This document shows positions 7,824 through 16,532 of a stretch of 64,000 bases of DNA, piece after piece; position 1 is the stretch's first letter, and each line of letters begins with the position of its first letter. The stretch comes from JAXLQL01 sp046331625 (GTDB lineage Bacteria; Acidobacteriota; Terriglobia; Bryobacterales; Bryobacteraceae). The DNA lies in assembly GCA_046331625.1 (NCBI GenBank), contig JAXLQL010000005.1, positions 62,001 to 126,000 of the forward strand, in the 5' to 3' direction. Made by a program: the position numbers and the translations under genes. Under the pieces are notes generated by a model. That model was given only the letters and a program-made list of their open reading frames with translations. It ran no database searches and was not told the DNA's origin.

Positions 7824-9824
7824 ATGCCCAAGAAGAAGGCCATTGCGCTAGCGCTTTCGAGCGCACTCACCGCCCAGGCAGCCGAACTGCCCGTGCGTCA
7901 CGTCGTCCTCTACAAGCACGGCGTTGGATATTTCGAACGGGCGGGCGACCTGGCTCCCGGCGAGGGTGCGCGGCTCGACTTCAAGGCAACCGAGATGAAT
8001 GACGTCCTCAAGTCGCTGACGGTGGACGTGAAGGGCGGCAAGGGCGTGGCCGGGCTCCGCTACGATTCGAGCGAACCAGTGGCGAAGAAGCTCGGCCAAT
8101 TCCCGTTCAAGATGACGGACCAGCAGCCCGTCAGCGCCCTCTTGGACCAGCTCAAGGGCGCGCAGCTCGAACTCAAGATGGGTGGCCAGACGGTGACCGG
8201 GCTCATCGTTTCGGCGCGGATCATCGCCGGAGCACGCGACCAAGCCGAGCGCGAACAGGTGACGCTGCTCCTCGATAGCGGCGAGATGCGTGCCTTCGAG
8301 ATCGGCACTGGAATCCAGTTCCGCTTCCCGGATCCAAAGCTACAACTGCAGCTCAAGGACTACTTGAATACATTGCTGCAATCGCGTTCCACAGACAAGC
8401 GAACGGTGTACATCGATTCGGTCGATTCCGGCCGCCGTCAAGTCGCAGCCAGCTACATGGTTCCCGTGCCGGTGTGGAAGTCGAGCTACCGCCTCATCTT
8501 CCCCGATACCGGCGAGCCGACACTCGAAGGCTGGGCAATCGTGGACAATACCACGGGCGAGGATTGGGCCAACGTCAACCTGTCGGTAGTATCCGGCCGG
8601 CCGATCTCGTTCATCAGCCGCCTCTACGAGCCTCGCTATGTGGATCGCCCGTTCGCCGACTTGGCCGATCAGGGGGCGACGGGTCCGGTTCTGCATGGAG
8701 CCGTGGTCGCGGATGAAATGGCGCCCGTTGCGGGTCTAGCGGGAGCGGCCATGGGCAAGGTCCAGAGGCTCCGCAGTCCCGCGCCAGCGATGGCCGCCAT
8801 GGCTCCTCCACCTCCCGCCCCCAAAGCGGAGATGAGTACCTTCGCTGCCACCGCCCAAGGCCGCGAAGCCGGCGACCTCTTCGAGTACCGCTTCGACAAA
8901 CCCGTCACCGTCCGCAAGTCCGAATCAGCCATGCTGCCCTTCCTGCAGCAGAAGCTCCCGGCTCGCAAGCTCCTCATCTATTCCGACCCCGGCTCACCGC
9001 ATCCCACCAACGCCGCGGAGCTGACCAACGGATCGGGCAAGACGCTCGATGGCGGTCCTGTGACCGTCTACGATGCCGGAGTCTACGCCGGCGAAGCCCT
9101 CTTCGAAACCATCAAGACCGGCGACAAGCGCCTCATCAGCTACGGCACCGATATCGGAACCCGCATCACCACGGCGTTTGACTCGAGCGAGCAACTGGTG
9201 CGCGAGCTTCATCTCCGCAACGGAGTGCTCACGGCCAAGTCCACCATGCAGGAGACCCGCACGTTCACCATCAAGAACGTCGACTCCAAGGCCAAGACCC
9301 TGATCGTCGAGCATCCCGTGCGGTACGGTTACAAGATCGTCAGTCCGAAGCCGATCGAATCCACTGCCACGGCATATCGCTTCGAAGTGAAGCTCGCCCC
9401 CTCCGCCGAGACCAAGTTCGTGGTCCAGGACGAGCGCACCCTAGACGAGCAATACTCGATCTCGAATGTGGATACCGATCTGTTGCTGAGCTGGGTCCAG
9501 AACAAGGCGCTCAGCGCCCAGGGCCGCAAGTCGCTCGAGCAGATCCTCGAGAAGAAGCGCCAGATCTCCGCGGTCGATGTCGAAGTGAGCCAGGCACAGA
9601 CCCAGATCCAGGAACTCACCCAAGACCAGCAGCGGATCCGCCAGAATCTCGAGAGCCTCAACAAGGTCTCAGGCCAGCAGGAGCAGGTGCAGCGGTACGC
9701 TCGCCAGTTGGCCGATCAGGAGAGCCAACTCGCCTCTTTGCGCGACCGCATGGCTGCATCGCGGAAACGCAGGACTGCGCTAGAATCGGAACTCAATACG
9801 CTCATCAATTCGATGACGTTCTAG
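7824..9824 (+). CDS. DUF4139 domain-containing protein
   Basis: This 666-residue protein has a short signal peptide (ALALSSALTAQAAE). Features are a beta-rich N-terminal part (VVLYKHGVGYFER), the DUF4139 core from about residue 205 (YMVPVPVWKSSYRLIFPD..., EGWAIVDNTTGEDW), a Pro/Ala-rich linker near residues 320-335, a second beta-rich part, and a coiled coil over about residues 585-660. DUF4139 is found in mucoidy-inhibitor-A-like exported proteins, mostly of unknown function. It sits four bases after yjbQ and seven before the FAH gene. Confidence 0.8.
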   Translation: MPKKKAIALALSSALTAQAAELPVRHVVLYKHGVGYFERAGDLAPGEGARLDFKATEMNDVLKSLTVDVKGGKGVAGLRYDSSEPVAKKLGQFPFKMTDQQPVSALLDQLKGAQLELKMGGQTVTGLIVSARIIAGARDQAEREQVTLLLDSGEMRAFEIGTGIQFRFPDPKLQLQLKDYLNTLLQSRSTDKRTVYIDSVDSGRRQVAASYMVPVPVWKSSYRLIFPDTGEPTLEGWAIVDNTTGEDWANVNLSVVSGRPISFISRLYEPRYVDRPFADLADQGATGPVLHGAVVADEMAPVAGLAGAAMGKVQRLRSPAPAMAAMAPPPPAPKAEMSTFAATAQGREAGDLFEYRFDKPVTVRKSESAMLPFLQQKLPARKLLIYSDPGSPHPTNAAELTNGSGKTLDGGPVTVYDAGVYAGEALFETIKTGDKRLISYGTDIGTRITTAFDSSEQLVRELHLRNGVLTAKSTMQETRTFTIKNVDSKAKTLIVEHPVRYGYKIVSPKPIESTATAYRFEVKLAPSAETKFVVQDERTLDEQYSISNVDTDLLLSWVQNKALSAQGRKSLEQILEKKRQISAVDVEVSQAQTQIQELTQDQQRIRQNLESLNKVSGQQEQVQRYARQLADQESQLASLRDRMAASRKRRTALESELNTLINSMTF

Positions 9825-9831
9825 CAACTTC

Positions 9832-10692
9832 ATGAAACTCATCCGATTCCGATATGACAACGCCCTGCACGCGGGCGTACTCACGGGGGGCGGCGTAGCC
9901 GCGGTCACCGAGATCAACGCCAAGAAGGGTACCGGCGCCCCGAACGACGTCCTCGGCATCATTCGCACGGGAGCCGTGTCGCAGCTTCGCGACGTGGCCG
10001 GCGTCCCGGTGATCCCGTTCGACAAGGTGCAGCCGGTGCTCCCCTACGATGTGCCGCCCAAGATCTATTGCATCGGGCTCAACTACAAGTCCCACGCGGT
10101 GGACATCCAAGCCGTGCAACCCGAGGAACCGGGCAGTTTCATGAAGCCGGCATCTTGTATGATGCAGCCCGGCGGCGAGATCATCCTGCCCCCGCCCGAA
10201 GTTTCCAACGACGTGGATGCCGAGGGCGAACTCGGCGTCATCATCGGAACTCAGTGCCGGTTCGTTCCCGCCGAGCACGTGAAGAGTGTGATCTTCGGAT
10301 ACACCGTCACTCTCGATCTCACCGCGCTCGACGTGCTCCGCAAGAATCCCCGCTACCTGACCCGCGCCAAAAGCATCGACACGTTCTTTAGTTTCGGTCC
10401 GGTGATTGTCACCGCCGACGAGGTGAAAGACGTGGACCAACTCGAAGTCATAACCGAGCACAATGGCGGCATTTGCTCGCGCGACTTCGTCTATAACATG
10501 CATCACCGGCCATTTGAATTGATCCGCTTCCACAGCGATTTCTTTACGCTTCAGCCGGGTGACGTCATCTCAACCGGATGCCCCAAAGGCGCGCGGATCA
10601 AGGCCGGCGACAAGGTGGGCGGCCGCATTGAAGGCGTGGGAACGATCACCGCCAGCGTCAGACAGGGTGTACGGAAGGACTGGAAGCCTTAA
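9832..10692 (+). CDS. fumarylacetoacetate hydrolase family protein
   Basis: This 286-residue protein has the FAH fold. IYCIGLNYKSHAVD opens the catalytic domain and DVDAEGELGVIIG supplies the metal-binding acidic residues, followed by FGYTVTLDLTALD and GDVISTGCPKGARI. The family comprises hydrolases, decarboxylases and isomerases acting on 2-keto acids of aromatic or sugar-acid catabolism; the substrate cannot be assigned. It probably belongs to the unit starting at yjbQ. A 10-base sequence at its stop recurs at 10805-10814. Confidence 0.88.
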   Translation: MKLIRFRYDNALHAGVLTGGGVAAVTEINAKKGTGAPNDVLGIIRTGAVSQLRDVAGVPVIPFDKVQPVLPYDVPPKIYCIGLNYKSHAVDIQAVQPEEPGSFMKPASCMMQPGGEIILPPPEVSNDVDAEGELGVIIGTQCRFVPAEHVKSVIFGYTVTLDLTALDVLRKNPRYLTRAKSIDTFFSFGPVIVTADEVKDVDQLEVITEHNGGICSRDFVYNMHHRPFELIRFHSDFFTLQPGDVISTGCPKGARIKAGDKVGGRIEGVGTITASVRQGVRKDWKP

Positions 10693-10814
10693 ACGCGCTT
10701 CAGCCTTCGCGGGACTTCGATCCCGCTGCCGATGCCTGCCCCCAAGTCCTCTCGAGCGAGTTTGGCTCGCTCCGATCGCCTCTGAACGCCGAAGCGGCAG
10801 CGCCAGCCTTAAAC
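10685..10814. repeat. twin-hairpin intergenic repeat, copy 1, flanked by 10-bp direct repeats
   Basis: The segment 10696-10726 is one copy of a family also seen near 14011, 45885 and 50025. It has a weak first arm (CGCTTCAGCC) followed by the hairpin GCGGGA-CTTCGA-TCCCGC at 10709-10726. A further 7-bp hairpin (GAGCGAG 10754-10760, CTCGCTC 10766-10772) follows. The 10-base sequence AGCCTTAAAC occurs at 10685-10694, across the FAH stop codon, and again at 10805-10814. No coding region is visible here. Confidence 0.65.
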
Positions 10815-10831
10815 TTTCTTAATTGACCCGC

Positions 10832-10861
10832 TTGACCTCGACTCACTGCCTCAGGTAGAGT
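10832..10861 (+). promoter_or_regulatory. possible sigma-70 promoter of the transglycosylase gene
   Basis: TTGACC at 10832-10837 and TAGAGT at 10856-10861 are 18 bases apart and lie about 50 bases before the ATG at 10911. A 5-bp hairpin (10873-10877 with 10883-10887) would fall in the leader. This is a match by eye only. Confidence 0.35.
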
Positions 10862-10910
10862 CATAGGAATCAGACGGCCAGACCGTCACTTTCTAAAAGA
10901 AGGTCAGAGT

Positions 10911-12539
10911 ATGCGTCTTTTCCGTCTCGCAATGTTTGCGTTGCCTATTCTCATCCTCGCGATGACCGGCTGCGAAACGGGATCCAAGCCTGTGCGAACC
11001 GTAAAGGCTTTCGTCCCGCCGCCGCCCATGGCCACGCCGCCCGAACCCGTTGCCGAGGCTCCGTCCATCGATGTGCATTTCTTTGCCAAACAAGTACCCA
11101 TGCTGGCGGCCGCCACGGCAACCCAACAGGATCTGGTGGAAGTGGAAATGCGGATCTCGCGGGCCAATGAGATGTTCCGCACCGGCTCGGCGATGCTCGC
11201 CAAAGGCGAGACTGCGGCCGCCCGCAAGGGCTTCGATGAAGCACTCGACTACCTGCTCACGGCTCCGCCGAAGCTGATCGGCCGTGAGCACGTGGTGCGC
11301 CGTTATGAGCAGATGGTCGACGAGATTTATCGCCTCGAGCTCGAAACCGCGTCGGCTTCCGGGCAGCCCGTGGCCGAACCTGCCTATGAGCGATCGCCGC
11401 TGCAGGAAGTAGCGCGCCAGACGTTCCCCGTGGAGCCCGCCCTGAAGGGCAAAGTGAAAGAGCAGTTGCAGTGGACGGTCTCCAAGCTCCCCCTCGACGT
11501 CGCCGATCCCGTGCTCGCGTTCCTCAACTATTTCTCGAGCCCCGCCGGTATTGACGTAATCAAGGCGGGAACCCGCCGAGGCGGCAAATACTCGGCTATG
11601 ATTCGCCGCATCCTCGACGAAGAGGGCCTGCCTCCGGAGCTCTACTACATGGCTCAGGCCGAGTCGGCATTCCTGCCCCGCGCGGTCTCGTGGGCGCAAG
11701 CGGTCGGCATGTGGCAGTTCGTCCAATTCCGCGGTCGCGAATACGGGCTGATGCAAACGCCCTACACCGATGACCGCATGGATCCAGAAAAGGCCACCCG
11801 CGCCGCTGCCCGGCACTTGAAGGATCTCTACACGCAATTCGGCGACTGGTATTTGGCGATCGCCGCCTACAATTGCGGCCCGGTCGCCGTTGACCGTGCC
11901 GTCGAGCGCACCGGCTACGCCGACTTCTGGGAGCTCTACAACCGGAATGTGCTGCCGCGCGAAACCGCCAACTACCTGCCCATCATTCTCGCCATGACGA
12001 TCATGGCCAAGAACCCGAAGGACTACGGGCTCGAAGACGTGTCGCCCGATCCACCGCTCGAATACGACACCATCAAGATGGATGCGGCAACCCACCTGAA
12101 TCTGATCGCCGATATCCTCGACAAGCCCCTGCCTCTGATTCGCGATCTGAATCCGAGCGTACTGTGGCTGATGGCTCCCGCTGCGTATCCGGTACACGTA
12201 CCCAAAGGTACGGCTAACCGCGTGCTCGCGGCCCTGGAATCGGTGCCGGCCGAAAGACGCGCCACGTGGCGGCTGCACCGGTTCAACGCCGGTGACAACA
12301 TGGCTTCGATCGCGCGCCAATACCGCCTGCCTGAGAGATCAGTGAGCGACGCCAATCCTGCCGCATCGGACCCGCAACCCGGAGACCTCTTGCTGGTCCC
12401 CTCGAGCTATCCGGGTGGTGAGCCGCCCAGCCTCGCCCGCCGCAGCGGACGGTTGCGCACACCAGTGATCGCGCGCAAGCCCGTTGCCGCGCGGCCGCCG
12501 GCGCGCAGCGTTGCAGCAAACGGGCGCTCGCGGCGGTAG
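10911..12539 (+). CDS. MltD-like lytic transglycosylase lipoprotein with LysM
   Basis: This 542-residue protein has a lipoprotein signal (LILAMTGC). It cleaves peptidoglycan glycan strands from the outer-membrane side. Order: lipobox, helical region, SLT domain at about residues 220-360 with the catalytic-type Glu in MAQAESAFLPRAVSWAQAVGMWQF and the motif AIAAYNCGP, then a LysM-like segment near 445-495 (HRFNAGDNMASIARQYRL). The C-terminus is basic and Pro/Arg-rich. AGAAGG upstream supports the ATG. Confidence 0.9.
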   Translation: MRLFRLAMFALPILILAMTGCETGSKPVRTVKAFVPPPPMATPPEPVAEAPSIDVHFFAKQVPMLAAATATQQDLVEVEMRISRANEMFRTGSAMLAKGETAAARKGFDEALDYLLTAPPKLIGREHVVRRYEQMVDEIYRLELETASASGQPVAEPAYERSPLQEVARQTFPVEPALKGKVKEQLQWTVSKLPLDVADPVLAFLNYFSSPAGIDVIKAGTRRGGKYSAMIRRILDEEGLPPELYYMAQAESAFLPRAVSWAQAVGMWQFVQFRGREYGLMQTPYTDDRMDPEKATRAAARHLKDLYTQFGDWYLAIAAYNCGPVAVDRAVERTGYADFWELYNRNVLPRETANYLPIILAMTIMAKNPKDYGLEDVSPDPPLEYDTIKMDAATHLNLIADILDKPLPLIRDLNPSVLWLMAPAAYPVHVPKGTANRVLAALESVPAERRATWRLHRFNAGDNMASIARQYRLPERSVSDANPAASDPQPGDLLLVPSSYPGGEPPSLARRSGRLRTPVIARKPVAARPPARSVAANGRSRR

Positions 12540-12637
12540 TCTCGCGCCCAATCGAAAAGTTTCTTCTCTTCGGGCTTGCCTTCGAGGCAAAACGCGATAT
12601 TCTATCTCTGACCGCAACTAGCCAGGAGCTATCCGCA

Positions 12638-13159
12638 ATGAATGAAGAGGACGATTTTCCCTACGATAACGAGTACACGGAGCTGCAGTCAGAGATCCGC
12701 GAATACGACATGCAGTCGGCTGAGGCCGTGATCGAGTCGAGTTCGGCGCCCGAGCCCGCCGTGGCTGTGGAGCCCGCTCCCCCCGTCGCCACTCCCGCGC
12801 CCGAACCTCCGGCCCCGGCCGAGGCGCCTGCACCTCGAACTCCGGCCAACAAGGCCTCCAAGAAGGCGGCAGCCAAGAAGCCTGCGCCGAAGAAGGCCGC
12901 GGCCAAAAAGCCGGCCAAGAAAGCTCCGTCTCCGAAAGCTCCAGCGAAGAAAGTTGCCGCCAAGAAGAAGGCAGCCAAGAAGAAGGCACCAGCCAAGAAG
13001 GCAGTGGTCAAGAGATCTGCCAAGAAGGTTGCCGCAAAGAAGGTGGCCAAGAAGGCCGCGCCCCGGAAAACTGCGCCCCGCAAAGCCGCCAAGAAGGTTG
13101 CTCCCAAGCCGGTGAAGAAGGCCGGCAACGCCAAGAAGGCAGCCAGGAAAAAGAAGTAG
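12638..13159 (+). CDS. histone H1-like Lys/Ala/Pro-rich protein
   Basis: This 173-residue protein has two halves. The first ~65 residues are acidic then Pro/Ala/Glu-rich; the remaining ~105 consist almost wholly of Lys, Ala and Pro in irregular repeats of the KKAAAKK / KKAPAKK type. That tail resembles the C-terminal domain of histone H1 and bacterial H1-like proteins, which bind DNA non-specifically. AGGAG nine bases upstream supports the ATG. It is followed after seven bases by the HipA-like gene, so the two are probably co-transcribed. Confidence 0.75.
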   Translation: MNEEDDFPYDNEYTELQSEIREYDMQSAEAVIESSSAPEPAVAVEPAPPVATPAPEPPAPAEAPAPRTPANKASKKAAAKKPAPKKAAAKKPAKKAPSPKAPAKKVAAKKKAAKKKAPAKKAVVKRSAKKVAAKKVAKKAAPRKTAPRKAAKKVAPKPVKKAGNAKKAARKKK

Positions 13160-13166
13160 CCCGGCA

Positions 13167-13988
13167 ATGCCGGTGCGGACCCGCCGTTGGATTCGCAGGC
13201 TGCGTGGGGGCTCGCAAGCCCATCTCGTGGAAGCCGAAGACGGCGACTGCTACGTTCTCAAGGCCCGCAACAACCCACAACATCACCGCATTCTGCCGAA
13301 CGAATGGGTAGCGGCGGTTTGTCTCCGTTACCTGCAGCTTCCCTGCCCGGAAACCGCCGTTCTCGCGCTCAATGAGTCGATTCCCGAATTGACGGCCCGG
13401 CGCGGCGAGCGCGAGGTTCCCATCGAGCCCGGGTGGCACTTCGGGTCGCGCTACGTCTCGAACCCTGCCCAATGCGAACCGTGGGATTTCCTGCCGGACA
13501 AGCTCCTCGAGAAAATCGTCAACGGTCGAGATTTCCTGGGCATGTACCTCTTTGACCAGTGGACCTCGAACGCCGACGGCCGCCAAGCTGTCTTCTTCCG
13601 CGCGCAGATGCGCCTGCCCAAGTCTGAGGAACGGGAGCCCGTGATACGTCCCGCGCTGGTTGCGAGCTTCATTGACCACGGTTTCTGCTTCCAAGGCCCG
13701 TCGTGGCGATATGCTGACGCCGCGCGCCAAGGCCTCTACCATCGCAGGTTGGTTTACGAACGAGTCACCGGATGGGATGATTTCGAACCGTGGCTCAGCC
13801 GGATCGAACACTTTCCCGAAGAAGTGCTCGACCGCGCCTTACGCGAGATTCCGATGCCGTGGTTTGACGGCCCCTCCGAACGCGACGAGTTCGAGGCTCT
13901 GCTCGAACGGCTTCTGCATCGGCGCACCAGCATCCGCCGGCTGGCTGAAGCCGGCCGCGGTATCAACTTGTTCCCAAAATGGCAGTGA
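13167..13988 (+). CDS. HipA-like kinase-fold protein
   Basis: This 273-residue protein fits the compact HipA-like family without the usual HipB partner. Seen are a nucleotide-binding-type segment (DGDCYVLKARNNPQ), an NEWVAAVCLRYLQLPCP helix, a catalytic-loop-like FDQWTSNADGRQAVF and a metal-binding-like SFIDHGFCF. HipA proteins are Ser/Thr kinases; activity here is inferred. The last 13 codons, LAEAGRGINLFPKWQ in part, reappear as a diverged fragment at 14085-14133. Confidence 0.72.
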   Translation: MPVRTRRWIRRLRGGSQAHLVEAEDGDCYVLKARNNPQHHRILPNEWVAAVCLRYLQLPCPETAVLALNESIPELTARRGEREVPIEPGWHFGSRYVSNPAQCEPWDFLPDKLLEKIVNGRDFLGMYLFDQWTSNADGRQAVFFRAQMRLPKSEEREPVIRPALVASFIDHGFCFQGPSWRYADAARQGLYHRRLVYERVTGWDDFEPWLSRIEHFPEEVLDRALREIPMPWFDGPSERDEFEALLERLLHRRTSIRRLAEAGRGINLFPKWQ

Positions 13989-14008
13989 GCGAGTCGCTCC
14001 GCCCGCGT

Positions 14009-14064
14009 GGGGCAAGGTCAGCCAGCGCGGGAATTCAGTTCCACTGTAGGCACCTCGTGCCCCA
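14009..14064. repeat. twin-hairpin intergenic repeat, copy 2
   Basis: The core at 14009-14043 aligns with the other copies: GGGGCAAGGTCAGCC, then GCGGGAATTCAGTTCC. The second arm can still fold (GGAA-TTCAG-TTCC); the first arm is degraded. GGCAC and GTGCC pair in the segment that follows (14050-14060). It lies between the HipA-like gene and the duplicated fragment of that gene's 3' end. Confidence 0.55.
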
Positions 14065-14084
14065 AGCCCTCCCTCGCCTCGCCA

Positions 14085-14133
14085 AAGCCGGCTGCGGTAT
14101 CAACCTGTTCCCAAGCTGGCAGTGATCGAATCG
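14085..14133 (+). pseudogene. diverged copy of the 3' end of the HipA-like gene
   Basis: Positions 14085-14133 match 13948-13996 with six mismatches in 49 bases and no gaps. In the gene's frame the copy reads KAGCGINLFPSWQ then stop, against EAGRGINLFPKWQ then stop in the parent. The match continues eight bases past the stop codon. The copy overlaps the last codons of thiO on the other strand (stop at 14100), so thiO's C-terminus is written in the duplicated DNA. Confidence 0.85.
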
Positions 14134-15146
14134 GCGATCCGTGCCGCCGTGGATGGCGCCATCAGCACACCGTTGCGGTAGTGACCGTAAGCGGTCCAGA
14201 CCGGCGTCTCGCCCAACCGTCCCACCAGCGGACCATCGGCAGCAATGCCAGGCCGAAATCCCAGCCATGGCTCCGGAACTCGCCCGCGGAACAACGCTGG
14301 AAGCAAGGTCTCCGCCCGGGCGTGCAGTTCCGCAACAGTGCCGGCGTCGATCTCGGAGTCGAAGCCGACCTCCTCGGAGGACGCCCCAACGATCAGCAAT
14401 CCGGACCGCCGCTGCAGGATATACGTATGGTCATGCCGGATGATCGGCCCCACCAATCCGGGCTCCACTCGATAGCCCAGCAGATGCCCCCGAACCGGAA
14501 ACGACGCCGGAAGAGGCAGCGAGCCATCATCGGTCAGCACCTGGATCGAGGATGTCCAGGGCCCCGCCGCGAGCACCACGGCGTCAGCAGGTTCGGCTCT
14601 CTCCGGAGTACCCACGGAAACGGTCTCACCCGAAACGCGAATGTAGCGGACCGGCCGCTGCTCCACTGCGATGCGCTCGTGCAGCCTTGCCACCACGTCG
14701 CGTGGGTCCACCAGGCCATCGCCGCCATAGTAGACGGCTGCGCGGGGCTCGCGCTCGAGCGCGGGCGCGATCAGGCGAGCCTCGCGGAAGGTGATGTCCC
14801 GCGCCACGATGCCGATCTCCGCCTGCCGCATCCGGCGAGCCGCCAGTTCCTCGCAGTCGCTATCCGAGTAGGCCAGTTCCAGCGCTCCACAGTGGCGATA
14901 GTCGATCTTGCCGCCCAGTTCGGCTACAAACTCCGGATAGAGCCGCGCGCCTTCCAGCGCCAAATCTGACCACGCAGATGCTGCGCCGACCTCGGCGCCC
15001 GGAGCCAGCATTCCGGCTGCAGCCCAACTCGCCTGGCCTGCCTTGCCACCGGGGTCGAAGACGCGCACGCGAAACCCGCGCTGCACCAGCCGCCATGCCA
15101 CCGAGGATCCGATGATCCCGGCGCCGATCACCACCACTCGCCTCAT
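14100..15146 (-). CDS. thiO: glycine oxidase ThiO (DAO family)
   Basis: This 348-residue FAD enzyme oxidises glycine to dehydroglycine for thiamine thiazole synthesis, the usual role of ThiO. The N-terminus has the dinucleotide loop VVVIGAGIIGSSVAWRL, followed by GQASWAAAGMLAPGAEV, which is typical of ThiO. LVDPRDVVARLH and a C-terminal GHYRNGVLMAPSTA complete the DAO pattern. No other thi gene is adjacent. Its last ~11 codons lie in a duplicated fragment of the HipA-like gene read antisense. Confidence 0.85.
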   Translation of the reverse strand: MRRVVVIGAGIIGSSVAWRLVQRGFRVRVFDPGGKAGQASWAAAGMLAPGAEVGAASAWSDLALEGARLYPEFVAELGGKIDYRHCGALELAYSDSDCEELAARRMRQAEIGIVARDITFREARLIAPALEREPRAAVYYGGDGLVDPRDVVARLHERIAVEQRPVRYIRVSGETVSVGTPERAEPADAVVLAAGPWTSSIQVLTDDGSLPLPASFPVRGHLLGYRVEPGLVGPIIRHDHTYILQRRSGLLIVGASSEEVGFDSEIDAGTVAELHARAETLLPALFRGRVPEPWLGFRPGIAADGPLVGRLGETPVWTAYGHYRNGVLMAPSTAARIADSITASLGTG

Positions 15147-15192
15147 TCTTCCTCATGGTAACGCTCGTCTGGTTCGGCTACAATTGGGGGCG

Positions 15193-16071
15193 ATGCACTC
15201 GCGCCTGCTCCACAACGGAGAGATCGTCGACACGCGTGAAAAGCGCCTCTCGCCCGGCCAGGTGGGATTCCTGAACGGGTGGGGCGTATTCTCTACGCTT
15301 CGCGTCACCGAGGGCGTACTGTTCGCCTACGAGCGCCACTGGGTGCGGATGCAGAAAGACGCCAAGCTTTTCCACGTGCCGATGCCCGCCGATCCGGACC
15401 AGTTCCGGGCCGATCTGCTGCGGCTGGTGGAAGCCAACCAAGCTTTTGACGCAACTCTGCGCGTAGCCGTGGTGCGAAATCGCGGCGGCTACTTCGAAGC
15501 CCCGGGCCTCGAGCGAGACTACGACGTGGTCGCCTTCACCACCGCGCTCCAGAAGTGGGGAAGCGGGGTTCGGCTCGGCATCCAGCGCCAGGCGCGCCAT
15601 TCCGGCTGCGAGTTCCGCGGCGCCAAGATCACCGCCTGGAGCCACAATCTGACGTGGCTCGAAAACGCGCGCCAAGCCGGGTTCGACGAAGTGGTGCTGC
15701 TCGACGACCACGACCGCGTGAGCGAGTGCACGTCAGCGAACATCTTCGCTATTTTTGGAAATTATGTGGTGACCCCCTCCCTCGAAAGTGGGTGCTTGCC
15801 GGGTATCACCCGCGACATAATTCTAAGAAATTGTTTTATCGACGGGATCACGCTGGAGGAAGGCGACTTACGCCTGGATGATCTCTATCGCGCCGATGCC
15901 GCCTTCATCACTTCATCCACTAGAGATCTCCTTTCGATTCTTTCGGTTGGAGGACGTGATCTGGGCCAGTCAGATGGCGTGCGGCAACGGCTCGCCGCCG
16001 CGTTTCGAGTGTTTCGCGAAACTTACGTCGCACAGCGAAAAGTAGGTGTTTTGGCCGGTATCGAGGACTAG
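15193..16071 (+). CDS. class IV PLP aminotransferase (BCAT / ADC-lyase type)
   Basis: This 292-residue protein is a fold-type IV PLP enzyme. FLNGWGVFSTLRVTEGVLFAYERHWVRM is the N-terminal pattern; the PLP Lys is probably in GAKITAWSHNLTWLENARQAGFDEVVLLD, followed by VSECTSANIFAI. Branched-chain aminotransferase, D-amino-acid aminotransferase and aminodeoxychorismate lyase share this layout and I cannot separate them. A longer frame starts at 15043 inside thiO; the ATG at 15193, behind GGGGG, matches the family start. Confidence 0.85.
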   Translation: MHSRLLHNGEIVDTREKRLSPGQVGFLNGWGVFSTLRVTEGVLFAYERHWVRMQKDAKLFHVPMPADPDQFRADLLRLVEANQAFDATLRVAVVRNRGGYFEAPGLERDYDVVAFTTALQKWGSGVRLGIQRQARHSGCEFRGAKITAWSHNLTWLENARQAGFDEVVLLDDHDRVSECTSANIFAIFGNYVVTPSLESGCLPGITRDIILRNCFIDGITLEEGDLRLDDLYRADAAFITSSTRDLLSILSVGGRDLGQSDGVRQRLAAAFRVFRETYVAQRKVGVLAGIED

Positions 16072-16121
16072 TAGTTCTAAGACGACAGCACCTATTGCGT
16101 CGGTGTGGCGACTGTATTACA

Positions 16122-16532
16122 ATGCCAGTACTAATGGTATCAGGCTGTCCAAAGTGCGGCTCGGAGAACGTCCGCTTCTCCAAGTCGCGAACGCTTTGGG
16201 AACAACTGCGTTCAGGCCTCGGCTTCTGCCCGGCTCGTTGCCGGGATTGTAGTCACAGATTCTACGCTTGGATCATGCTCTCGCGCCACGCGAGGTGTCC
16301 CAAGTGCATGCGGGAAGACCTGAGCGACTGGTCAGAGCCATACTACTATCCACCCAAGTATCAGCGGTTCCTGCTCCACTTCGGAGCCAAAGCGCACCGC
16401 TGCTCGGTATGCCGGGTGAACTTCGTGAGCTTCTTCCCGCGCGAGCGGGCTTTTGAGCCTTCCTGGAGGATGAAACCGTCTGCGGAGCAGGCCAATCCAC
16501 AAGGGAACCCAGTCAAGAGTGAAGCGGCCTGA
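16122..16532 (+). CDS. zinc-ribbon protein, unknown function
   Basis: This protein of about 136 residues has several Cys pairs: CPKCGS near the N-terminus, CPARCRDC, then RCPKCMRED and HRCSVCRVNF. The spacing suggests two zinc ribbons separated by a short hydrophobic stretch (FYAWIML). No enzymatic motif is visible. The start is uncertain: ATG at 16122, ATG at 16134 and an upstream TTG at 16095 are all in frame. It overlaps the start of waaF by 14 bases, so the two are probably coupled. Confidence 0.65.
   Translation: MPVLMVSGCPKCGSENVRFSKSRTLWEQLRSGLGFCPARCRDCSHRFYAWIMLSRHARCPKCMREDLSDWSEPYYYPPKYQRFLLHFGAKAHRCSVCRVNFVSFFPRERAFEPSWRMKPSAEQANPQGNPVKSEAA

Noticed and set aside
6401..7870. 489-residue version of the deacetylase
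   Set aside because: The extra N-terminal residues are antisense to yjbQ; a signal peptide begins at the internal ATG at 7354.
12840..13158. Lys/Ala repeat as a tandem DNA repeat or assembly artefact
   Set aside because: The codon-level repeats are irregular and in frame throughout, as in histone H1-like proteins.
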